Below are positions 14,901 to 27,000 of a stretch of DNA of 64,000 bases, one piece after another. The stretch comes from Bathymodiolus brooksi (lineage: Eukaryota; Mollusca; Bivalvia; Mytilida; Modiolidae). How positions within the stretch are numbered: position 1 is the stretch's first letter; each line of letters starts with the position of its first letter. A program made the translations under genes and the position numbers. The notes beneath the pieces were generated by a model, which was not told the origin of the DNA, did no database searches, and worked only from the letters and a program-made list of their open reading frames with translations. The stretch is from positions 23,341,101 through 23,405,100 of the forward strand of contig OY804578.1 in the NCBI GenBank assembly GCA_963680875.1, in the 5' to 3' direction.

Positions 14901-17900
14901 AAAGGGGGCCACACAAGGACCATTCCATCAAAGTCTGGTCCCAATTGGCCAAGTTAGTCTCAGAGGAGAAGATGCTAAATGATTTTTTTGGTCAAATTTT
15001 CTATTTTCAGCAATGGCGGCCATCTTGGTAGGGAGCGGGATCATCGGATACAATTCTGAAAGGGGACCACCCAAGCACCACCAATCTTGCCAAGTTTAGT
15101 CCCAATTGTCTCAATGGAGAATATTAAAATACAAATCAGAGGAGAATATTAAAATACAGATCAGAGGAGAATATTAAAATACAGATCAGAGGAGAATATT
15201 AAAATACAAAAGATTAACGACGGACGGACGGATGACGGACGCCCAGTTCGGGTCAGGTGAGTTAAAAAACTTTTAAGGAAATGACTAAGATCAAAATGTT
15301 AGATAATGTGCTTTTAATATACTATTCTTGAAAGTCAAATCCAAGTCTTTTATGCGGTAATATTTTTTCTTCGTTGCACTGATGGTATTGTCTTATAGGT
15401 TTTATTCCCTTACATAGTGCACCAAATTTCGTAATGTTCGCATTTTTTCGCTTAGCACGCTTCCGCTCGGCCCTGTCTTCAGAATCGAAGAAATGATCCT
15501 TAGGTTCTATTAACTGTATATTGAATGGGCTTAGAAATACCTTTTTTACTGCGGATTCCAGTGGCTTTACGCATTACTCTCGGGACTCGTCTTATATTGC
15601 ACCGGTACATTGTGGCGAGAATTAATTCCTAATGTATGAAACACGATATTCGTATCAATCACGTACATTGTAGTTGTAAAAGATAATCATTGCAGTCAAT
15701 GTATAGACACCTGCTGCTAGAGGAAGATAACACTGTAAACGGGAGAAAACTCATTTAACTTGTTCCAAAAACTGGGAATAAGATACATATGTATTTGAAT
15801 CACATATCATCTAAGATTACTGAATATCTGGTAAATGTAGTTCCTTGCAAGTCCTCCAATGCAGGCAACACATAAACTATTTTAATTTTCGGTAAAACTA
15901 AATTTGTAAAGGATTAGACTGTAGAAAAGTTCTCGATCAACTTTAACAGAAAACAATTAGGCGGACAAATGAGTTTTAAGATTCAGCAATTAATGATAAC
16001 GTACAGTAGCAATTAGGCGTACAGTGACGTAGAATGAAGAACGATGTTAAATGCACCCGTCGTAAGGAAAATGAGTGCGTTTACAGTCATATTTTCCTTG
16101 CATTGAAAACGTCGATGTTTATTTCATCAGATAGTGAGAACATATTTGACATAATTTAAAGAATAAGTGGAGAACAATTAGATTTTTACCCCCTTTCTTC
16201 GAGCGAAAACATACCATCCACGATGTTTAAACGCCGATTTCCAGTTTCAGTGTTCAAATAGGCACTGTTATTTGATCAGAAATATAAATGACATTCCTTT
16301 GCAGTATTTATTTTATTTTTGTTGCTTCAGTTGATCCACTTTCAAAGAATAAATCACGGATAATCATCCAAAAATGTCGAAATTTCTGCAAGCAACTAAC
16401 CTTACCTGGTCGGACAGTACAGCAACTTCCGTTTTTCAAAACTGTCCGGTTATACACTGTGACTCCATATTTTTCAATGTACACTGGTCACGTGGAGAAT
16501 GCTATGCTCCCTCTCTAAGATTGTGTGATTGCCTTATATTAAGCATCCAATTCTTTATATATCGTTATTAGAGAAACTTACAAATATGTTCACTCATAGT
16601 TACATGGGTAAAGACATCTTTCTGATGTCGTCTGTCAGAGTTATTTGACAAAGTGATCTGATTTTTTTTGTCCATATGTTCTATAACACAAAATAATGAT
16701 ATTTTTCTATAACACAAAATAATGCTATTTTTTTCTCTTTTAATCATTGTCCAAAGTATGTACGTATGTATGTCTACTATGCATTATACATGTATATGAA
16801 TAATCATTGTAATGATACTGTCCCTTGGGGAACCTTGATGAGAAATATTGTATCTTATCTTGTCTTATCTTACTGTGCTTCATAGTTAAATCATTGTAGA
16901 GTGCCCAACAAAGAAAAGATTTTTAACCAAGTGGGAGGTCGAAGGAGGTAATTCGGATATAAACAAAACATACAACGGAATAAATCTAACGCTATCTACC
17001 TGCAATGTGTGCTTGCCCAGCTTTAAGACTTCTGTTTCCAGTCTTAGTGATGTCCTATGCGGTCTTATCCCTACCCATTTATTGATGACTGGTGAATGCT
17101 GTAGATTAAAAATAATACAACCAAGGATAAATCATAATACATCAATACATCGTACATGTATATTTTTCGATTTCTTTTTGCCTCTAGTTTGCTATGTAGA
17201 CGTGTGTTTGTAATATCTTTGGGTGTTGTGGGGGTATTAGATATAGGGTAATGTGAGCATCCTTTTCACAGTTGAAAAATAAGAGAAAAGAATATTATTT
17301 CTTCAGTGTTATATTGGCATTCATATTCGACCAACCATCATTTTCATCTGAATGTGAATAATGTGCAGTAAGTTTTTATGGCTTTTATAAACAATCTTCA
17401 ATGTATATAATGCAATTATGAAAAAGACGATTAAACAGCGATAGTCATCCTTCCCACCAACAAAGAACAATAACCTCTCATCTTAGCTGATCCCACTCAA
17501 GTATGGTCTGGCAACAACATGAAATATATTAAAACGTTTGTTGAAAGAATATTCAACTCAACAATTGTAACACGACAGATGTCACTGATGGAGCAGGAAC
17601 TGATTATTGTTCATAAGCAACGACGTTCGTCCCTGGTTATCAGTGGGATTCGTGTTCATCAGTTTTCTGTGTATTTCTACTTCGACCATTATTTGTCTTT
17701 TGTCCTTTTTTCTCTCTATATTATATTTTCTGTCATTCTTCGACTTACGACTTCTGATTACCCCTTTGGTATCTTCATGAGATCTGATTAAATGTTTCCA
17801 GCCAGTCAGCTTTTATTAATCGGTATAATATATAACTGGGTTTTATTCCTTTTTTTTTCTTATTCCTAATTGGTGTTGCTGCTATTATGACAAAATACCT

Positions 17901-18017
17901 TTAGGCCTGGTAAAATCTGACAACATCTCTGGTATACATCTTTAAATTTTTCTTCTTCACCCTCCAACGATTCTTCTCCCACTTCCCTCGTTCCCCCTAA
18001 CACAACATTATCTTGTC

Positions 18018-18059
<42 letters not shown>

Positions 18060-21000
18060 TAATATTTATGCATTTTTTTTTTTTTTCTTCTAGTTTTACA
18101 TCTTGAAGAAACAATATGTTGCTCATATATGGTACTTCGATAATAAAACAACCAACAAGATGAACCACTCTTCTATAGAACGTCAAGAACGTCAATTAAG
18201 CCATTAAGATGAACCACTCTTCTATAGAACGTCAAGAACGTCAATTAAGCCATTAAGATGAACCACTCTTCTATAGAACGTCAAGAACGTCAATTAAGCC
18301 ATTAAGATGAACCACTCTTCTATAGAACGTCAAGAACGTCAATTAAGCCATTAAGATGAACCACTCTTCTATAGAACGTCAAGAACGTCAATTAAGCCAT
18401 TAAGATGAACCACTCTTCTATAGAACGTCAAGAACGTCAATTAAGCCATTAAGATGAACCACTCTTCTATAGAACGTCAAGAACGTCAATTAAGCCATTA
18501 AGATGAACCACTCTTCTATAGAACGTCAAGAACGTCAATTAAGCCATTAAGATGAACCACTCTTCTATAGAACGTCAAGAACGTCAATTAAGCCATTAAG
18601 ATGAACCACTCTTCTATAGAACGTCAAGAACGTCAATTAAGCCAGTAAGATGAACCACTCTTCTATAGAACGTCAAGAACGTCAATTAAGCCAGTAAGAT
18701 GAACCACTCTTCTATAGAACGTCAAGAACGTCAATTAAGCCAGTAAAATGAACCACTCTTCTATAGAACGTCAATTAAGCCAATAAGACAGTACAAACAA
18801 CCATAACAACATAAACCATTCCTCAGTTTAGTCACAGATTACACCGAGGGCCCATATTTTTGTAACATTTTTCCCCGCTTGAATTATTTGACCGATTATT
18901 TGATGTATAATTACTAGTGTATATCTAGAGAAAAAACTACCCCTTTACATCGGGGGCACGTGGGGCACATCCAGTGAGTCTAAAATATAATTATGTACAT
19001 ATCACAATATCATTATTATTATAACACAGTCAGAGTTAAACGTCTTTTTAGTTGTAAAACATCCCATTGTATACTAAAAGAAAATGTCTAAAGGTTATCT
19101 TAAAATATAAATATAGATAATAGTTTTGGTAAAACATTAAAAATTTATTTCAATCAACACTTGATCGGTAAACATACATCCTTTTTAACATAACTATAAC
19201 TAGTGTTGAATTATCATTTAAATAATTAAGATCAATTAATGTGATTAATTTACAGTATCCGCTTCCGTGTACTATAATATAATTTATACATTTGATTTTA
19301 ACTTTCTACTTGTGTTGTATATTCGGACAACTGCACTTATATGTACAGTAGCATTGGGCGACGATGAAAATAGTATATACTAGATCATCCGAGTTCATCA
19401 GTATGAAAATAGTATATACTAGATCATCGGAGTTCATCAGTATTTAAAGTATAAAGCATGCCTTCCTTGTGCCATTCACTGAACAACCAACCATCCTATT
19501 TAGCCTTTGTGACTATAATGCTAGATAATTCGCAATATAAAGCTGCTACAAGTAGAACGGAGGGAGGATGTGAACAGGCAAGCCATGTTTGTCAGAGAAC
19601 TACCTACCTGCCTGTCCTCCTTGCAGAAAAGCGTACAACCGTAAACATCTAAGCTCCACTTTAAATGATAAAATTACGAACATGATATATAAAATTTGAG
19701 TGTTCTCATCATTCTTATCGCATATGCCATTTTAGTTTACAGTTGTACTCATCCTCATCTTCTAGATTAAGTTCAAGGTTTAGAGCGGACTTTGTCTCTG
19801 TGATGTCATTAATCTCAAACTAATTGTGATAGACTATCAAGACAATCATCAACCTGTTCATTATAGTAGTCATCTGCATAGCGGAAGCTGAAATTCTTCA
19901 TACGAATACTAGCATATAAGGTTACTCAGGTCGGCAAGAATTGTAGCACAATTAATATCCATTGGAATGCCAACTGTCTGCTTAAAACATGGTTGCTGTC
20001 GTTCAAAACGTCAAGCATTTTTAATTTGTATATTGAAGCAAAAAGTTTACTTACCCAGGATAAATATATGTAACTGAGTCTGCCATATAGGTATTTTTGA
20101 CCCAAGGAGCATGTACCTGTAAAAAAACCGAATACATGATTATATATGATGTAATATTTAATACATTTAATAGGTCAAACTGACACATTTTTAATCGGTG
20201 TTTGAAATACCTTTCTTTTGTTAATACGTAAAGGGGCAATCATATGTGACATGCCTGAACCATCCCATGTTTGGAGGCTCGAACATGTTATATATGCTTG
20301 GTGGATTTTAATTCAAGGTTATTGTCCCTAATTATTCATTCGTAAACTATAGAAATCTATGGTGTATATAGCAAATGGATTTGTTTAGAAGCGTATTTTA
20401 CTTTCTGCTTTAATATCTATTTACCCTCAGAAGATGCCCTCGTACTGGATACATCTCCTTGTCTCCAAACACTTCTCTACTGGAAAGTGCTAAACAATTT
20501 ACATACACATCATACTGACCAGCAATCTGCAATATAAAGTTTATAACTGTACTTCAATATCTAAAAAACATCAAATGTTTTCAGGTCAAAAGATTTATTG
20601 ATACCAACATTTTTATAGAAAAATATAGATGTTTTAATTATTTAACCTATAGTCATTGCTGTTGAACTAAAATTTCAACCACTGTACAATGTAATGACTA
20701 TTCGGAGTCCAGAAAGTCAAGAATGCTTTCACTCACAAATTAGATTTTTTTTTAAATAATGCAGGATTGTTTTACGTGTTCTTTTCTCTTATTAGACCCG
20801 ATATATCCGCATTTGAACATATGATTAACGTATATGTACAAGAGCCATGGAGGATGACTGAATAAATATACGTTGATATTGGTGGAATTGTTGACCATCA
20901 ATGTTTAAATTTTCTGTTCATAAATTAAAGAGATTGACTTCCAACTACTAATGACTTCCATATCAAAATATTGATGTTCTTGTCAATTAACAGTAACACG

Positions 21001-24000
21001 ACGGGTGTCACTAGTAGAACAGGAACAGATTACCCTTCCGGGCACCCGAGTCTCCTCTATTGTTTAGTGGTGTCGTGTTGCTCAATCTTTAGTGGTTTTG
21101 TTGTTAGTTTTTTTCTGTCTTTTTGTCATTTTTCTTTTGCCGTTGTATATTGTCTGTCCTTCGATTTACGATTTCTGATTACCCATTTGGCATCTTCAAA
21201 GTTTTATTGTTAAATCTCTTGTTACCTCAAAAATAACTAACTTCTTACGAATTTAACTGGAAAAAAAATGTGAAGCTTACTTGTGAAAGTGACTCTATTT
21301 TCTCGACTCTGGTTTTCCCGCCATTTTTGTAATATCTGAAATGCAATGTTCAATTTAACTGTCATTACAGAATAAGCTAATGTTATTAATCATAAAATAT
21401 GGCATAGTTAGCTATGAACATTCTTTTGAAGTTTTACACTATCGCATTTTAGAAGATTTTTTAAAATCAAACAATTTGTCAAATATAACATACCTATTAA
21501 GTAACCATGGCAAATATCGTCTGCATTCAATCATCAGCATGTCATTATAATAACCATATCTGGAAAAATGAAAATAAAACTTGACATGGTACATATGAAT
21601 ATTTGATAATAATAACACACAACATTTAATCTTGAACACTTCAAATGAGTGTGGTCAGTCGTAGGTTACCGACGATGCTATGCGAGGACAACATGGCAAT
21701 ATATGTCCACATGTGTCCAGTCATATTATTTTACAAACTTTATCAAGCCTATCTCAAGTTTCAAATAAACAAAATATTAGAATAATTTTTAATTAATATA
21801 CCTTTGATTGCCTGGAAAAGTTGCAAGCTCTTCTTCTGATAGCTGTCTTGTTTTGTAGCAAAATATAGGAACCTGAAAATGGAATTCTTAATTAATTAAC
21901 TAAAAAGTACAAAGTTATAGAGTACATTTTTTTTAAAGTAACAGGAAACGCCATAATGTAAAACTTCGCTCTTTTTGACAAACTGGGGCGAAACTTCGAA
22001 AAGTCGAAACATTAGCGCAAAAACCAAGGAAAGCGAACAGGCGAAATGAAAATTTAGACGAACCGTGTGCTTATTTCACTATTTCGACATTTCCCCTTTA
22101 GTTCTAGGGTTCCATGTCAACATGTCAACTTATTGCTTTTTCGCCCTCATTATCCCGTATTCAAGACGAAAAATCGAAATAGTCGCATCCAGATGTCATA
22201 AATGTATTTTGAACCCCGATTAATAGTACTTATGATGAAATAAATGTTTTCACACAAAAACCGGACCAGTGTGTAATTAACAAAACTTACGGCAGCAAGG
22301 CCATAAGATAAGAATTATTTGTGTATGAAACATGCTGTCTATTATCTTAGGAGAGTAAGCTTATGCTGTGATAACATACTGACTGTGATGTAGAGATTAC
22401 CGGTACGTAGCAGTGTTATAACCACTTTGTAATTGTAAACGTCGGATCAGTATTCTACATTGAAACACCAAAATCATGTTGGTATTCATGAAACCATTTT
22501 GCTAGCCAGATAGTGACTGTTTTGTTTTTGATGATACATCACGATTCTGAAGATCTTGTGCTTTAAGATGTATATCTCTGATTTATATACATCCGTTAAC
22601 GACAATGTGACATTCATAATACCCAAATCATGCATGTCTATTGCAATCTAATTAAAAATATAATTGTAGATGATATAAGTTCCGGGTATAAAAGTATGGC
22701 ATTATATAATATTCCAGCAAACATCTTATTTTAATCAAACTGGATTATTTTACATTTAAATGTCACTGGGTATCAATATAAAGTGTCTCCCTGAAAACCT
22801 GATTCCACAGCAGGATTCTGTGAGAATTCTTGTTGTCCGAGCTTTAGTCTCCCTGAAAACCTGGTTCCACAGCAGGATTCTATGAGAATTCTTGTTGTCC
22901 GAGCTTTAGTCTCCCTGAAAACCTGGTTCCACAGCAGGATTCTGTGAGAATTCTTGTTGTCCGAGCTTTAGTCTCCCTGAAAACCTGGTTCCACAGCAGG
23001 ATTCTGTGCGAATTCTTGTTGCCCGAGCTTTAGTCTCCCTGAAAACCTGGTTCCACAGCAGGATTCTGTGCGAATTCTTGTTGTCCGAGCTTTAGTCTCC
23101 CTGAAAACCTGGTTCCACAGCAGGATTCTGTGAGAATTCTTGTTGTCCGAGCTTTAGTCTCCCTGAAAACCTGGTTCCACAGCAGGATTCTGTGAGAATT
23201 CTTGTTGTCCGAGCTTTAGTCTCCCTGAAAACCTGGTTCTACAGCAGGATTCTGTGAGAATTCTTGTTGTCCGAGCTTTAGTTTCCCTGAAAACCTGGTT
23301 CTACAGCAGGATTCTGTGAGAATTCTTGTTGTCCGAGCTTTAGTCTCCCTGAAAACCTGGTTCTACAGCAGGATTCTGTGAGAATTCTTGTTGTCCGAGC
23401 TTTAGTCTCCCAGGAAACCTGGTTCCACAGCAGGATTCTGTGAGAATTCTTGTTCTCCGAGCTTTCTCTTACTTCTCTTTCAACATGAATGTTTCTTTGA
23501 GTAACCTAAGCACTCTATGTAAACGGTGTCCTCTGTAAAATGTTACTTCGTGTTGCGGTGTATTGTTACTTCTTTTTGTGTGTGCAGCACATGGCAGATG
23601 CAATTCACACAACAAACCAAACAGGTAAGAATTTGTACCATGTTACACAATTTCATCCAATAACAGTTAATCACATTTGTTTCAGATATATTTCTTGTCA
23701 TATTGATAATAGACAATCTATATAAAAACTTTTGTTTACAACAATAACTGATCATATTAATGAACAAATACTGAGGCAGGTCAATTTATTTGAGCTTTTT
23801 CATCAAAAAGTTCGAAATTTGACATTTTAATTTAAACTGATGACTGAAACCCTTCCTTAAATTCATTTATCTTTAGTCGGATATAATCCTAAGTTTCCAT
23901 GGAAATTATATAAAGAAGAAATAAACGAAAATATCAGACTCAGAAAATTGCCAAGTGTACTGTTACTTCAAGTTCATATCAACACAATGCCACTGTTACT

Positions 24001-27000
24001 TCTGGTGTTTTGTACTGTTACTTCTTGTTATACTTTCAGATATACTGTAACATATCATTGTCTTATACCTTTAAATCAACTTATATAATTATCAAAGCTT
24101 GTGGGTCGTGGTCTCCATACATAGGCTGAGAGGTAACTTCATACTTCAGACCTCAGACTTCGAAATTCAGACTTTACAGTTGGCATTTCAGACATCGAAA
24201 TTTGGACTTGCAGTCTTCACGATAAATTTGTGTGCACACAGGCCCAAACCATCTTTTTCAGAACTATTTTATTCGTGAAGACTGCACTGGCGGCCATGTT
24301 TGACATCGGCTGGATCCTAATTGTATCATTTACCCCAAATTTTGGTAGCAATTGGCCCATTACACGATTTTATTTTATTTCTGGGACCAAATTTTCTAGT
24401 TTTAGTTATGATGGCGATCATTTTTGATGATTGATAAGGTAATCAACCATAATTATTGAAGGGAATAGATGTATCGTTTGGCAGCTATGATGACCTTTAC
24501 AGGATTTTTAATTATTTTTAACATTTATTTCACCCCTATGTTCTATTTATAGCAACGGTGGCCATGTTTGTTGAACAGTGGGAACATCAGACACAATTGT
24601 GAAGAATGATTATGATCAGATTTGGTTCCAATTAGCCCAGTAGTTTCAGAGGAGATTTTTAAAAACGTCTGTACAACGACGTCGGACGTCAGCTGATGGC
24701 AAAAGCTCACATGGCCTACAAGGCCATGGGAGCTAATTAGTAATAAATACAGGTTTATGATATTGAGACAATTGATACTGCTATGGTATGTAACAGTCTA
24801 GACTCAGGGATGTGTTTGTCATCACTTCTATAACTAGTAACCTTTAATCTAATGTTTTATATTGACATTTAACATAACATGACAATTAAATCCTTGGCTG
24901 TTATCTACGGAAGCGTATTAGGGCCACATTGACACTTTTTTATTTTTTATTTTTCACACTTTAATATGTAAAATTTACACTTTAATCTGTAAAATTCACA
25001 CTTTAATCTGTAAATTTTACACTTTAATCTGTAAAATTTACACTTTAATCTGTAAAATTCACACTTTAATCTGTAAATTTTACACTTTAATCTGTCAAAT
25101 TTACACTTTAATCTGTAAAATTTACACTTTAATCTGTAAAATTTACACTTTAATCTGTAAAATTCACACTTTAATCTGTAAAATTTACACTTTAATCTGT
25201 AAAATTCACACTTTAATCTGTAAATCTTGGATTGGACCCGGACCTGCCGGACACAATTTTGAAAGGGGACCACCTAAGGGCCATTGTGACCAAGTTTGGT
25301 TTTAATTGGCCAGGTAGTTTCAGAGGAGAAGATCTTTGAATGAAAACTTTACGACGGACGGACGACGGACAGCCAGGTGAGCTAAAAAGAGTGTCAAGCT
25401 TAAATTTGTCAGATTGCTCGTATGTTGAAATTCATATACCCCACGCAACGAAGTTGCGGAGGGTATAATGTTTCTGACCAGTCCGAGAGTCCGTCGGTAA
25501 TGTTTTTGTGAGCGATTCTCCTCTAAAACTATTGAACGGAATTTCTTGAAACATGGTAGTTTTTAAAGACATGACATGAAGATATGCGTATCGACAGGAA
25601 ATTTTGATCCGGTTATTTTTCTAAGAGTTATGCCCCTTTGAACTTAGAAAATTCGAAATATATACCACTGAAACAGTTTGTGATCGCTTCTTCTCTGAAA
25701 CTACTGAACGGAATTTCTTGAAACTTGGTAGTTATTATGGACATAATATGTAGATGTGCATAGCGATAGGAAATTCTTATCCGATTATTTTCCTAGGAGT
25801 TATGCCCCTTTGAACTTAGAAAATTCAAAATATTTACTACTCAGTTTGTGAGCACTACTTCTCAAACTACTGAACAGAATTTCATGGAACTTGGTAGTTA
25901 TTATGGACATAATATATAAACTAGTCATTTGTCTTTTGTCGCATTTTATTCATATTTGGTATCTTGATTGGCCAAGATCTGAGCATGCGCATATTATACC
26001 AATTTCACAGATGGTTGATTTTTGCGAGAGTTATAGCCCTTTTCATGTTCCCTTACTGCTATAAATTATTTCCTTAATTAGCTATGTATAATATTTATAT
26101 CTAATAATCTGTAATATATCAAATTTCATCATTCCAAATGTTTACTGGCCAACTGCCCTGGGAGGATACACATCTCTTGATTCCAACACTCTTTACACTC
26201 CTTTATGCCTTTCCACCACGTTAAGTCCCACTATAATCTAATACTTTACTACACATCAACATATGTAGAGCGAGTGGGGGTATCACAGCACGACAACGCG
26301 TGCAGTTTCATTTTTTTCTGGATTATGCCCCTTTGAACTTATAAATTTCGCAATATAAACTACCGAAACAGTTGGTGAACGCTACTTCTCTGAAACTACA
26401 GAACATAAGTTTATGAAACTTGGTAGCTAGTAAGGACATATTATGTAAATGTGCATATTGACTGGCAATTCTGATATCTTGATTTTTCCAGGAGTTATGC
26501 TCCATTGAACTGTTGTCCCTTTTGAGTGTCCAATATGTGGGTGCGTGTGGTATATGAGCGTGTTCACTAAGGTTCTTTCATTGCTTATATAATATTCTTG
26601 TCATCATGGCAGACATGGCTATTTTCAATATCAAGCCAGGTGAGCGATTCAGACTCTTGTTAGAATTCAAGACCTTATAAAATGAAGTTAACTAAGTTGT
26701 TATAACAAGATATTAAGTTGTTATAACAAATTAGCCAAGTTATAATAACAAGTTAGCTAAGTTGCTATAATAAGTTAGCTAAGTTGCTATAACAAGTTAG
26801 CTAAGTTGTTATAACAAGTTAGCTAAGTTGTTATAACAAGTTAGTTAAGTTGTTATAACAAGTTAAAAATAAAACTACCTATGGTACTAACATGCTTCCG
26901 TACGTAGCATTGTAACTGAACGGTCATATCATGGTGTTATGCATATGATACAGAAAAGGATGACTTGCTCAAGGTTGTAAGTCATAATAACTGAGATGTT

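Noticed and set aside
14627..15031. 134-aa plus-strand frame inside the 3.05-kb element, a transposase candidate
   Set aside because: Its right half is the dispersed mollusc repeat and the left half has no recognisable domain or DDE/DDD residues.
18157..18787. Direct repeats resembling a CRISPR array
   Set aside because: The units are contiguous, with no unique spacers, in an animal intron without cas genes. The same holds for the 59-, 62-, 55-, 54-, 69- and 36-bp arrays.
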